From Bryoerythrophyllum caledonicum (taxonomy: Eukaryota > Streptophyta > Bryopsida > Pottiales > Pottiaceae): a stretch of DNA of 64,000 nucleotides. Under the pieces are notes generated by a model. It did no database searches, was not told the origin of the DNA, and saw only the letters and a program-made list of their open reading frames with translations. The stretch's first letter is position 1, and each line of letters begins with the position of its first letter. The position numbers and the translations under genes were made by a program. The DNA lies in contig OZ020517.1 of assembly GCA_963971425.1 (NCBI GenBank), forward strand, positions 24,562,462-24,626,461, in the 5' to 3' direction. Positions 34,521 to 47,275 of the stretch are shown in pieces.

Positions 34521-36709
34521 GGTCTGGCAGCCATAGTCTTGACTCGCATGGCTACTCAAAGCAGCCTCTCCACGTCGTCCTTGTAACTCTCATCCGCCTC
34601 TTCCTCAATTAGTTCTGTCTTCAAAGAATTGACGCCTATGGAGTTATCCAAGTCATACATCGTGGCCGCCATCTTGAAGACTGCTGCCACACTAAAGCCT
34701 TTCTGTGATATTAGCTTCGTAGAAAATAGTGTAGCCTGACAAATCATGTTTTGCGGTTTCGATTACCACTGCATCCGTTGGATCTTCAACTCTAACCGTC
34801 TAAGGGCGTGTTGAAGACGCCCCCCCGCCGATTTAGAGGCATCATAGAAGATGTTGGCACCATCTCCTCCAACATGAAAGACTCTGGCAAGTGTCCTTCC
34901 CATGTTGAGGATCCAAAGTTGGGCTTGCTCCATATGGTGTCTCCTTGATCATTAGTGTTTGACTCCGTGTAAAGGCATTAGCCTCCCGTAGGCCATTCGT
35001 GGTAGCAAGTGTCGTGCCACTCAATATGTAATCATCAAACTTGCCATCATCGGGAATATACCCGCCCCCAACATGAAAACACGGTACTTTCATTGTCCTA
35101 ATCTTGATAGTTGATGTGGTACAATACTTGGATATCTAGGCATCGTCGACTAGAGATATCTAACTTTTTTTTACATTGGTATATAAGAATAGATACCCGT
35201 TGTCCTTGACGGAGCAATGGTAGTCCCAAAGACCTTACCTAAAATGTGAGACACATCTCACGGGCCAGGCAATTTCAAGGAAGAGGAGGGGGTTTAATTG
35301 AGAACTTAACATGAACTTCTTGAGAATGTAATTGTAAGATCTTCATCAAACTCATATAAGATGATGTGGTGAAACTTTTGTGAATTTTAACACTATTGTT
35401 TCAAAGATGATTGCGATCAAATTAAAAAAATTGTCCCTCAAACATACACTTGGTCCTCTAGGTTGGTTGCCCATGCTCCATAGGGACAACAAGGATCCAC
35501 TACTAGTGTATGAAAGAAAGTATGACATGTCCACCTATGAACATAGTCAACCATCCATCCATCCATCCATCCATTCACACATCAATACATCCATCCACCC
35601 TACCCATCCAAATATTCGTCCACCATCCGACATTCCGTTCATCCATCTATGTTTACCACCATCAATCCGGGAATCAATTTCTAAAAATTAGTATAAATGC
35701 TGCAACGTGCACTTCAAAGTAGATAAGCAAGCTATTCAAGCACATAGTGTGTGGAGACACCTAGGCCATATCCTACAATAACATGTGATACCCATGATAT
35801 ACCTATGTCATACCCACCCACAGATATCATCTCAAAAGGCGGCTATATACTTACTATGTTAATTAGCATTGCGGTTGAATTTCATTAATTTCTTTCAAAT
35901 TTTATCAGTGTATTGTTAGAAGCCCAAATTTTCTTGTAGCATCGCTGCTAAAATTAGCCAGTTTAGGACAAAGCCAATCAATCCTCCATTTTACTGCCAA
36001 GGATGCCGGCCCACGAACTAGGGTTCCACTTCTCCAGAAGGAATCCCACTGCACCTGATTCTTCAAAAGTGCAAGCACGCTCCAACCTCATCACTAACTT
36101 AGTAGCTAGGTAGGTATCACTAACTTAGTAGATAGGTAGGTGTCGCTAACTTAGCAGATAGGTAGGTATCACTAACTTAGTAGATGAGGTGAGGATCGTT
36201 TAGGTAGGGTCAGTTTCCGCTTGTCCATTTCGCCATTTTCTAGCTTAATTGGAGATGGGTCTCTGTCACTTTGGAAGAAATCTCGCTGAAGAAGAGTGCA
36301 GGGTTTTGTGACTCTCATAATTTTTTTTAGGGTTTCCATCGTTAGATTATGGAGGAAATGTGCGTAGAAAGAAGACTTCATTGCAAGGTTAGGTTTGAGG
36401 ATTTTGGGTTTCTTCTGGGTTTTGTCTTTGCCTGTTGCAGATTGTCGTTTGGTTTTATGACTGTGAAAACAGTTTAGGGTTTGCATGATAATAACAGGGA
36501 GCTGTAATGTGGTAGTTTTATTCATGGTTTTTTGTGTTTTTTCCTGTTGCAGGTGGAGGGACTAGGTTTGAGATGAGCTCAGTGTGGATGGTTTGATCAA
36601 GCAATGGGGTGATCAAAGCGGAGTATTGATCCTCACCTGATCATGTGACGAAGAGCTAGAGGGTGGTGTAGTGAAGGGAGGTGACAAGGCCACATCCAGG
36701 GATTTGAAG
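34521..36709. other. Region between gypsy remnant and E3 ligase gene
   Basis: The left part probably holds decayed gag sequence; a minus-strand frame at 34747-34556 is in the right place but unrecognised. A (CCAT)n tract lies at about 35551-35590. A 26-bp tandem repeat (core cactaacttagtag, about 3.7 copies) lies at 36092-36187. The last few hundred bases before 36710 probably include the E3 ligase promoter and leader. No further gene is seen. Confidence 0.45.
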
Positions 36710-39700
36710 ATGGCAGGCCACGAAGACGAGCTCTGTGCAGCGCTCACGAGGTTGGCATTCGCAGGAGATGGTCTGGTGATGGGACTTGGCATGACCGTGT
36801 TGGCCATTCGCACGTGGATCAAGTTCTGGTCGCACTCCAAGGCCCTCAAGGATGTCAAGGAGACTCAGGTCACACGGATTGCAGATTTACGGACTCTCGT
36901 GGAAGAAACCGATGCTGGACCTCGGGAGGAAATCAGAAAACCTGAGAAGGTACCGGAATCCATGTTGATGTGCTCATGATAGTCTATGTGCTTGTGATAG
37001 TCTATGACGCAATGAGGTCTAACATGCAGTTATTGGAGTTTTGGTGCAGGATACATTCTCTCAACATGCTTTAGAAGTCTTTGCAACGAAGAGTAAAGTG
37101 AAAATGCCCTCCAGACCTTGGATGGGAGAGAAGCCGGCCACACCAGCGCCTGAGACAAACTCACAGAAGCTGGTCATTGTGAGAGGTAGAGTGCAGACCA
37201 GAGCGTCGGTTGAATCTGAAGATAGCAAACGAGATGCAGAAGCGCTCGTTGCCCTCAATGTTGCAGAGAAAGCTGTTTTTATCGAAAGGACCCAGACGGT
37301 ACGTCTTGGCTCCAAACCTGCTCGCTCTTCTTCCTTGTAATGAAACATCTGGAGTCGTCTTTTATTCATTGCAAATGATGTGGTTGAATGCAAGAGCAGA
37401 CGTGGACGTTCATTCCCTTTGATGCAGTTTGAGTCTAGAGATGTGCGGTTTAGACAGGTTGTAATACAGGGTTGTCTTGCGTTGCCATGGCACAGTATGT
37501 GCACACTGAGATGAGCAACTTTTTGGGATGGATAACACAAAAAGACTTGGTCAAGTTTACTCATCAAATGGTACTTTCTCTCAACTCTTCCTCCTCCTCC
37601 TCCTCCTCCCTCTGGTCCTGATACAACTTTCTCGCATTGCTGCATTGCCTCCCAGTGTTTGTACAATAAATGGAGAGGCTTATTTAGGATGGGCTCTGAA
37701 ACGCGGGCCCTTTTGGGATTGGGTTCCCTTAAGGATCAAGTTTCGTTATCGAGGCGCAAGGTAACCCTGACTTTTTTGGCTTTGTTATAGTGTTCCATCT
37801 CTCACTGACCGCCGCATCTTTCGTCTCATAATTCTCTCACTAGTCTAAAAACTTGTGGACAAAACGAATCTTGTTCTTCTCTTCACCTGTCATTACTGAA
37901 CTTTTGGTTCTTGAGGAGATTTTGTTTGGAATTTGTCAGTAGTTCGGGGATACGATTCAGTTAGTCTTGTCTTCTTGCTGTGAGTGCGTTTAGATTACAG
38001 TTTTGACTTGCCTGGTGACCTCTATTCCATGAGAGTGCATTTCATGACATGTCCTGGGCTTGGTTTTCAGTTGTTCTTGTAGTGTTGTGCATCTGACAAG
38101 TTATGAATGTTTAGGAACAAGATTTTTTTTTCTATGTTGATTTGATCAATTTCGGAATGTGTAGGTGCCCTTTGTTTTGGCCGAGACGGAGGCGCAGTGG
38201 AATCTTCGACCTCGAGATGTTGCAATTTTTGTGCACATCGACTTGGACGAATCACATCACCCCATGCCACTTGTTACCGTGCATCACCAATTGCATCCAG
38301 TTCCAGCTTCGTCTTTCACGCTTTTCCAGGCCATGTTTGGGCGACGCTACCCGGTGAGTTGAATTGTTGACCATGATGATAAGGCCTTTTCATCAGTGAT
38401 GAGCAGACTATCAATATTTTACCATGTCATTGAGTCATTTGTAACGTGAGGCAAAGATACCCAGAGTTTTGACCTCTTTTCTCTCATTAAAAATAATCAA
38501 AATCAGCCCTAAATCAGCTCTGAATCAGGTCAAAGAGGAAAAAGGTGGCTAGGTTTTATGGTCCAACATGATCTCTCCCTCTTCATTCTCAAAGGCTGCT
38601 AAAACTACTTCTTACTTGAGTTTAGAGATCACCAAGCCCTTCCGTACTCTTCCATGTCTAATAGCTACCAAGAATGAGGAAAAGAGTAGTATTATAAATC
38701 AAAAGAAAGGGTAGCCTATTGATATTTTGGGTGACTTCGAAAAGAATTCAATCGTTTGTTTAATTTTTGTGGCATTCTTGTGTCTAGGTTGGACTCTTGG
38801 ATGAAGAGAAGATTCTGCCACTCGGTGCAGAAATCACAGCTGTTGGCATTTTGCAAACCGCTCCTGATGGAACTCCAGTTGTGACGCCTTCTAAGCGCTT
38901 ACCTATTTTCCTGTACGTTCTCATTTTCTTCGACAGCCATCGTCTCTTTTTTAATAGCTGTCGGCAGGTTTTTGTTGAAGTCTTTGACTATTGTCCTTCG
39001 ATTGGGCTCTATCTCCTTGTTTTAATTGCTACCGACACAACTCTGATGCAGGACGGAATTCACAAGAGAGCAGCTGCTTGTAGAGTTGGCCAACGGCACC
39101 AAAGTCTTGTTTTGGATGGGGCTCGCTGTCAGCACTGTTGCAGTCGGAGTCCTTGGATACTCAGTCGTGAAGTATGTAACTATCCTTGCTAACTCATTTC
39201 ATCACCCTTGGGTCTCTGGCACATAAAAAAGAATACGAGTTAAATTAGGAACTGTAGTCTTCTGGTGTGATGAGAGTTATGTTTGGTGATGTCTCTCAGT
39301 CTTAGTCTCTACCCTTGTAATTCGGCATTTACTGTCAAGAGCATATCCTTACCTGACGGTGTCACGTCCAGAAGAAGTTCTGGTCGTTTGACTTAGCTAG
39401 ATATACCTTTGTGTGCAGAAATTGGGCGAAATGGAAACAAAGACAACAGCTAAGGCGAAATCAGAACGATGAGACCAGGTACGTTCGGAATACGGTAGCT
39501 ACTGCCAAGTCAGATACATATCCTGTGTTTATCTGAAAGCTGACTTCACAAACTGAATATGCATAGGGGTTAGCGGATTCCAATAGTCATGTTTTTCTTA
39601 TCTCTATTAGCTGCTAAAACTCATTTGACAGAAGAGACCTGGAAGTGACTGAATATGCCAAGCCGCTGGCGGTTTTGACAGTTGTTTTGACATATGGTAG

Positions 39701-39926
39701 CAGGCAAGACAGGAGCATGGACGATGAGGTGGAGAACCTGGGAGACATTCCGGACGGCGAGCTGTGCGTGGTGTGCATGTTGCGGAGGAGGCGGGCGGCG
39801 TTCATCCACTGCGGCCACCGGGTGTGTTGCGTGGGGTGTGCGCAGCGAGTGGAGCATGGCGCCAACCCTCGGTGCCCAGTGTGCCGCCAGTCGGTCAGGG
39901 GCGTTGTCCGAGTCTACGACTCCTGA
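36710..39926 (+). CDS. SP1/MULAN-type RING E3 ubiquitin ligase (organelle outer membrane)
   Basis: Seven exons join with GT-AG introns and matching phases: 36710-36949, 37050-37298, 38165-38353, 38788-38912, 39052-39171, 39419-39478 and 39704-39926, giving 401 residues. Domain order is that of plant SP1/SPL and animal MULAN: an N-terminal membrane segment (about 12-35), a GIDE-type intermembrane region (through VPFVLAETEAQW and EITAVGILQ), a second membrane segment (about 285-306, VLFWMGLAVSTVAVGVLGY), a basic stretch, and a C-terminal C3HC4 RING (349-390: CVVC, CGHRVCCVGC, CPVC). Plant SP1 ubiquitinates chloroplast import machinery from the outer envelope; homologues act on chloroplasts or peroxisomes. 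Which applies here is unknown. An 866-bp gap between exons 2 and 3 might hide one small exon (the usual Trp-containing segment before VPFVL is not seen). The ATG was preferred over an upstream in-frame GTG. Confidence 0.88.
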
Positions 39927-40397
39927 TCACTTCCTACCTCGTCTCATCATCTGTACATTAGTGGATACGTGAAGTTGTCCATAATACTACTGGTGAGTTA
40001 CCGCTTGTCAGTCCCTCAACTCTTCAATCAAACCTCCCTTTTAACCCGGATATACATGTATCATTGCCCATGTCTGTACCATAATCCAGGAAGTTAGGTC
40101 TGCTCAGTTTGAGTCAAAACTAGTATAATTTCGTTATCTGATCGGACATTTATGCATTCAACATACAGTAGTTGGATAAACCTGGTCCTTTGTGATGGCG
40201 ACAAATCTAGGCCATAACTGAGTTATTTCAAAATTATTCAATTATTATTGTAGACCATTTTAACCCTGTAATGGTCGTTTGGGCACATTCAATTTGTATT
40301 GGGACTAGCGCCACCGAAATCGATGCAGGTGTCGGTGAACTACAATGATATCCTTGAAGTGGGGTTATAATGAAAGGTATCCGTTGTGTTGATGGTG
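39927..40397. other. 3' flank of E3 ligase gene up to hAT-2
   Basis: Likely 3' untranslated region and intergenic spacer; nothing else recognised. The last 25 bases (from 40380, tccgttgtgttgatggtg…) are the target region of hAT-2 and recur on its right side. Confidence 0.4.
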
Positions 40398-40405
40398 TTC
40401 TGCAT
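40398..40405. repeat. Left 8-bp target duplication of hAT-2
   Basis: TTCTGCAT, repeated exactly at 47229-47236. Confidence 0.9.
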
Positions 40406-41350
40406 TAGGCCTTTTGTTTTCGTTTAGACCTGATAGCCATAATGGCTGTAATAGGTTTAGGACTGTAGCAGTTTTGGCATCCACTGCTTTGATGAAGGAA
40501 AAAACATTTGGCCCTTAAAGGAAAAAAAAGAAGGCAAATTGGCCCCTTCTAAGAAAATGGGAATGAATATAATGGTGATTTTTTAGAAAATTAGAAATAT
40601 CCATTTGGCTATTCATAAATACAAGCATGGTGCAAATTGGCTCTTGCAACGACTTTGTGATCTGTGAAGAGGTGATTCAATTGGGAAAAAAAAGGCCAAG
40701 TGGCTACGAAGGAAAAAAAACATGAATAAATCAATTTGGCTTCAAAGTGGTGTATAGAAAGGCTTTTGAATCCTCCCAATATCATAATCATGCAACTGTA
40801 GTATTCATGCCAGACTAGCACCCCACCTCCATAGCCATTTCAAAGGTGGCCCAAATAAAAGAAAAAAAACACGTACATGTAATGAACTAAAACCTGATGC
40901 CCCTCCCAAGAGGCTACATCATACATAGATAAGTTTGTCCACCTCTATCAAATTACAGTGATGGAGAAATGAGGAAAAAAAACCATACTTGAAGTGAACT
41001 CAAACCCTTTACACCTCCCAAGCAATTGCAACATCCATACATTATCTTGTGCACAACCACAAAATACAACGAAGGAGAAATGAGAAGAAAAAAAAAGAAC
41101 AAAAACATGAAAGGCATATATGGAAGGCATCCAGCCACTCCACAACAGCTGCAAAGGCCTTCCATCAGTCATTGTCTATCATCAGCCATTCTCTGCAACA
41201 CAAGCAGAGAACAACAAAAATCAAGTAACAATTTCGAAACATAAAATTTCACATAATATGTATAAACCAATATCAATGTTCAATGCACATAGAGTGCATG
41301 ACATAAAACTGAAGGAAAAGAGTTTTGAACACAAACTCCACAATAAGGAC

Positions 41351-44300
41351 CTATATCTCACCGCCATAACGTCCGACGCCGTCCGGGCTATTGTACCAAT
41401 GATCATAAGCCTTTTTATACAAGAAAGTCTCTACATCAAACAACTTCTGGGAGTACATCCCAATGACAATGCCAAGGTTAGTATCTAGAGAACTTCGAAC
41501 TTTGAACTTAAAAAATGACAAGGAACTGAAGACACGCTCGTCTTCCACTGACCCCAACACCATCATAATCGCCACCTCAGCAAGTTTCATGTACATGGGA
41601 AATCGGCCCGCAAGAGGCCCATTAGATTGGGCAACCTGCCATATCTTCGTAAGTGGGTTCAAGTCAAATGAAGGCTCACATGCACGTCGAAAGTTACTTC
41701 GCATGAAGAGTTTGAATAGACTTTGCTCAGACTCAAGATCATACCCGTTTAGTAGTGCAGGCACTACAATTCTCGGAGCAGTTGCCCCATCACCTTTGAT
41801 TTCCTTGGTCTCGCAGAAAAAACGCTTCACAATCTGGAGATGTTGTGGAAATGTGTCCAAACAATCTCGCGCCGCCCAATACTATGGATACACTATGCCA
41901 AGGGCATTAAGCGTATCTACAGCCGTAGATGAATCAATGTATAGCTTGAACAACTGCAGCTCACATGTGCCAAGCGCAGCTACGAAGTCCTGTATGAACA
42001 CGTTCTGCTTATGGGCAAAGTTAATGAGACCATCAATGGTCTCCACCAACGGTATTAAGGCAATCATGCCCAAAAGGATACTAGGATCAACCATGTCATC
42101 GAAAAAAGCCTAAAAATACACATGGGAACACACAAAATTACTACAACTGACCTTGAATTTGAAATGCACTCAACCTCAATATTGCTAATACATAAAGAGA
42201 GAAAATGATGAGATAAACACCTGAGCAACTGCCTTTGAATCCTTCGATTGGTACATTTTGATTAAAATCAACCTATACGGTGAGACCAACCGCCGGAGAG
42301 GGTCTAGCAAACTAATCCACCTCGTGCATACATTGCGCAAGAGCTTCAAACCTCTACACTCCATTGTCTCCGCGAGTTCCTTGAAGTCTTGAACTCTCCT
42401 CGGGCTCTTGCTGAAGTACAAGTACGTGGATGCAAGGACTCTCTCAATGGCTTCCATCACCTTCAATTGGCTCAGGCTCTTGAAAGCCAAGTTACACCTG
42501 TGAGCAAAACAATGCACTGCTTGTGGAAAAGGCGCATGAGCTTCACGAAGTTGTGTAGAGACTCCAGTAACCTTCCCTTGTATCACCGCTGCTCCATCCA
42601 CTCCAAAACTAACCAACTTGCGCTAAATCTTTAAGGTGTTCAAGCCTCCAAACTCCTTAAGGATGCTAACAAGGACAACAAGAAGGTCATCTGCCCTCGT
42701 CCCATCCACAACGTTGTGGTCTTTCAACAACAAGGACAAACGTTGCTAATTATGCATCACATATGCATTAATTGACATCCATGAGGTGGTATCATTTGCA
42801 GTAACTTCATCGCAACTAAGGGCGACGAAGTTAGCAGCGCTAACCTTGTCTTTGATGTGTCCTTGGAGCTGCAAACACATTCACAACACATTAGAGAACA
42901 TGTAGAGCCTTTGTGTCTACAAAAGCAAACTATTGCAAATTACATTCATGGCAGCCCAACTCAAAGACCTAAGCTGAAAGACTTGCAAATTATTGCCATG
43001 AGCCCAACTAAAAGTCTTAAAGTCAAAGACAGAAGAAGCTATTTCTTCCAAAAAAATTCATTCATTGTTGATTGACAAAAGTTGACACCAATAAACATAC
43101 CACATGAAACATAGACGCTGCCATGTTCTAGCCCGAATAGTGGGTCCAATGCATCCGCGAGATTTCAGGGAACTCCAAGTAATTGAGTAAAGCCCCCATG
43201 TCTTGAAAGTCTTGCATGGGCCTCCCCTTCTGAAGAACTTGCAGGAGGGTTGCAAACTGAAGTTCAGCGTGAGACGATGAACCTTCTTTTTTGCAAGGAA
43301 GTTGTCTCCCTTCTTCAGCCCCTTGGCCAAATCATCTTTTTTAGCCTACACACAAACAACAAGCATATTAGAGTTGTTTTGCACGAATTATAGTGAAGTA
43401 TCCCATGGATATGTGAATGTACCTTGTGGTTACCCTCATGCTTGAAAAGTGTGTCAGTCTTCGCCGCCATCAACTTGGGCCGACCCTCAATTTGAGTGCA
43501 CATGATGCACTCCACAAAGTGGTAGCCATCTTGCATAACCCCTTCTGCCCATGGAAACCGCGTTGCCCACTCACAGTGGTAGCGACAATTTCTATTATAT
43601 TGTCGGGTCTTCCGCTTGGCTATTGGTGGAGTCTGATCAAAGTTGGAGTCTGACGACTTTTAAAGCTCATTGTCAGAGAGGCCCTGCAATCCAACAGAGA
43701 ATGAATCAGAATTGATATTTAGAACAAGTTCAAAATAGAAGTTCTCTTTTGCAAATGCAGGTCCAAATTGATAGTCTCTGATAAGGCTAATGTATGAGAA
43801 AGGGAAAAATAATGGAAAATTTATCTTTAATTTAAAATTAAAAAAACCAAAATTTAATTCGACTCCCACATATCACTGCACAATAAGCCTCCGACAGGGA
43901 TTGTAAGGACTTCTTTGGAAGACCACCCAATTCCTCCCTCCCAGTCTCGATTATTCCTTCACTCCTTTCATGCTTTTGGTAACAACATGAAGCCCCGATT
44001 TTATTGATCGTTGCTTTGGGTGCTGACCATTGTCATATGGACCCACTGTGCTCATCCACTGTAATCTAGGCCAACCCGAACAACACACCCGTCCGAGGAC
44101 TCATGTCTCACCACATGGTGCCCCCCATCATGTTCCCGCGACACTCAGCCGCCCCCACCTTTACCCCCCAAAAAAACATTCACTTTTCCGATCACGTGCT
44201 TCGATTCAGGGTACAAACCACTTTCAGGTGTGTGCAATGTGATACTACTCCGCTTGAGGCGCTTATTTATAAACCACTTTTAGGTGTGTGCAATGTGATA

Positions 44301-45668
44301 GTACTCTGCTGGAGGCTCTTCTTCATCAGATCAAGACCCACGGTGATTTATCTAGCACTTACACCAAAATCACAGGTTCGAACAAAGGTTAAATTTCGGG
44401 CTCCATTATCATCATTCATGATTGCACTGTCATCAGCTGCTTCGAGGAGGATATAAAGCACACTTTCGGGTGACTTGTATCTTCGACTACATCAACTTAA
44501 CCACACTTTCTTTCCCCGTCAGGTGCTTCGAGGAGGACATAAAGCACACTTTCAAGTGACTTTACCTGAAACAGAAACTAGACCTGAAACAGAAACTTGA
44601 CGTACAACAACTTTACCACAACTTAAACTCGACAGAAAGCTGCCAACTTAACGACAACTTAAACCCGACACAAGGCTGACCTAAACCCAACATAAGCTGC
44701 CAACTGACCTTCTTAAACCCGACACAATTTCATGGAATTGACAGGATAAAAACGACTCGCTGTAGGAACACGTCGGTGAGAACTCCAAGAAAACCAAAAC
44801 CACAGCTTCTCCCAACTGTGACCTCCACATTGTCTCTTCCAACTCCAGACAACTTAACCAACTTGTAGCTTGCAATAAGGGACCAACCGATCGATCACAT
44901 CATCAACACATTGACATGATACCAGTAACACCATGACCACTCTGAGGAAACCAAAAACAAAAATGGCACAACCTTAGGCACAACCTCAGGCTGATTCCAT
45001 GCATGGCCCGTATCTCTACACGAGATCGACACCAACTTCTCTTAGAAACGCTAAGTCGCCAACCATGTTCAAATGACAGGAGTTCAGATCATTGCATCGA
45101 CATTTTTTAAAAAAACCAAAATTCAATTCGACTCCCACTTCAAACAGTATTACCATCAATCTCAGACACAACTTCCACTCAACCCAACTCAAGCATGACT
45201 CCTAGCCGACATATACAACACTCCCACCCAACACATACAAGACTCCACTGCATACACATAGAAGACTCCAAGCAGGCAATGGAAAAAACATACCTAGAGG
45301 GGATGGGGCGCTGCAGACGTTGAGCCTTTTGAGTTCGGCGCGGCCTTCTTCATCTTCACTTCCGCATTCGCAGGCGCCGTGACTGCCGCCCGTTTTCCCT
45401 TGTCATGAGACATGAGTGCAAGCAGACAGACAACAGGATTGCTCCGGGGCGGGGTGAGAGAAAGAACGACTATGTCTTCGGCTGAAGCAGAGGTAGAGGC
45501 GTCTGCAGTGGGTGTCGATGTTGAGGCACTCCACGGAAGTAGACTATCACTGAATGTCTTTCTGGACGATTGGAAATACATGTTGAACGTCACGGCTGCC
45601 TTGGCTGTTGTCCTCGCACCTTGTTTGGGTTCCCGCAAAGTCCGTATCTTGTCCACGACCTCCTTCAA
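41351..45668 (-). pseudogene. hAT-2 transposase, related to hAT-1, with several stop codons
   Basis: The parts match hAT-1 in order. A Ser/Thr-rich N-terminal exon lies near 45668-45294, and the finger (VECIMCTQIEGRPK, FKHEGNHK) at 43536-43420. ELQFATLLQVLQKGRPM lies near 43270, the catalytic region with CDEVTAND near 42810, SFGVDGAAVIQGKVTGV, HCFAHRCNLAF and CTRWISLLD at 42616-42280, then GIVYP near 41890 and the dimerisation block MVLGSVEDERVFSSLSF at about 41560. In-frame stops include TAG at 41882-41884, where hAT-1 has Gln in YPQYW, and others in the catalytic region near 42745 and 42630 and in the segment near 43130. Exons upstream of 45668 (45684-46231) may belong to the same gene. It cannot make a functional transposase. 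Confidence 0.8.
44214..44560. repeat. Short imperfect tandem repeats inside hAT-2
   Basis: A unit with aggtgtgtgcaatgtgata occurs twice about 67 bp apart (44223 and 44290). A second unit with gcttcgaggaggayataaagcacactttc occurs near 44440 and 44527. They lie in non-coding parts of the element. Confidence 0.6.
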
Positions 45669-47228
45669 AGTCCTCCTCTGAATTCAACGATTCTCCCTAC
45701 GAAAAAGACGTTCAGCAACAGCAGTTGAAGGATCCAAACTGGCGCACATACCTCCACCATCATTGCTGAGCGTATGGGTGCCACTCAAATGTCCTCCTTC
45801 AAAAGCATCGCTCGTTAGTCCTGCACCAAAAAGAGATCGTCCCTCTTCCTTGCCGGCAGGGATTATAGCACCAACACCGGAGCCCAGATCTGCAAGCATA
45901 GAACGACAACAATGAGAATCAATACTGCAAATGAAAGCAATAGCATTTGAAATTTTAATGACCTACATCATCGTTTCGACTTACTGTTGCCACGGCTTAA
46001 TCGCTTGAAGCTCAAAGCCGCGCCTACAGTCCTTGCACCTCCACTGGGATGAGATCCGCGATGATCTGACAATGACCTGCCTGCAACACTAGCATCGCCG
46101 CCTGATTTCTCTGGATCGACAGAGGGGCCATTGGGAGTTTTCTCTTCACGACTATCTGTGGCACCTGAGGTCTCTAGCGTGTCGTGTCCGCGATCTGGAG
46201 CTTCAACATCAGAGCTTCGTCCGGCGCCCAACGTTGCTGTAGCATTTAGTAACTCCGGTGATGGACATCAACCCTCCGAAATGTGGTCTGATGCATCTGT
46301 GAGGGCGCCTACAGCCTCCACTGCAACCTTTGATGGTGAAGACGTCATGATGCGCCGAAAAAACACCCCGCGCCAGCATCGTACCAACACTAATTCCTCA
46401 CTAACAGCACCAGAGGATTTTCCACTACAACAAACAACTAGATCGACAATGTGCTTAGCAGTATCGTGAAGACAACATTATCATTCAAGTCCTCATCACA
46501 AAGGACTTTAAATCGGATCTATAGAGGGGAGTTTCAAAACTTAGGTACCTCATCAATAGCCACCACCGCCTCCCTAGAGCTCCATGCAACAACGTTGGCG
46601 GAATACAAAACATCAGGGGCATCATATTCAGATAACAAACCCTCACCCTCGGGATCCCCAGAAGTCACAAATGCAATTCAAGTTCTTGAGATGTTGAGAT
46701 CTGTTGAGTTTCCTAGGCCCATCAAGGTGGCGCAAAGTGCAACAAAGACACAGCCACAAAGAAGGAATTCTAGAAAAACCTAGGCAAAAGTTGTTTAACA
46801 AACCTCGCAGAGAAGAGACAGAGAGATCAGGCGAGAAGGTTGTTGGCGGGTAGTGCTCTCTGGCAAGAGTGCCAGGGCAACGGCAACAAGGGATGGCGAT
46901 GAATGCCATGATTTCTGCGCGTATGGTGGCGATTCTCCAAATGAAGAGAAATAATCCCGGGTGAGCACCAAGAAATTGCAAGCGTGCTTTGGCGTAGAAG
47001 GGAAAACAAGATGCAGAAATTGGCGCTCGAGGCGAGGGGTCCCACTTAACTTTAGTTCCCACTTGGCCCCACCGTCTCCCATACCTTCGCCATCAGGCTC
47101 CCATGTTGTTCAGTGAACAGACAGTTTGGCTTCATTTTTTAATTTCCTCAAATTTCTTCTGAAGACCAATTCGCCACGTAATATTTTATTTCGCTATTTG
47201 GCCTCAGGTCGCCAAAACAAAAGGCCTG

Positions 47229-47275
47229 TTCTGCATAATCCGTTGTGTAGATGGTGTTCTGCATAATCTATCATG
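47229..47275. repeat. Right 8-bp target duplication of hAT-2 in a local 28-bp tandem repeat
   Basis: TTCTGCAT at 47229-47236 is the duplication. The following bases repeat ttctgcataatc after 28 bp, and the left flank of the element (40380-40405) carries the same unit. hAT-2 therefore landed inside a pre-existing 28-bp tandem repeat. Confidence 0.75.

Larger units (their letters stand above)
40406..47228 (-). mobile_element. hAT element 2, complete ends, 6,823 bp
   Basis: The element starts TAGGCCTTTTGTTTT and ends with the inverted complement of CAGGCCTTTTGTTTT, a 15-bp terminal inverted repeat differing only at the first base. Eight-base TTCTGCAT duplications flank it; 8 bp is the hAT signature. 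Beyond the terminal repeat the ends share GACCTGA. The left end carries many subterminal TTGGC motifs (around 40507, 40534, 40600, 40634, 40733), which are candidate transposase binding sites. It encodes a broken transposase on the minus strand and several internal tandem repeats (44214-44320, 44430-44560). Confidence 0.92.
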
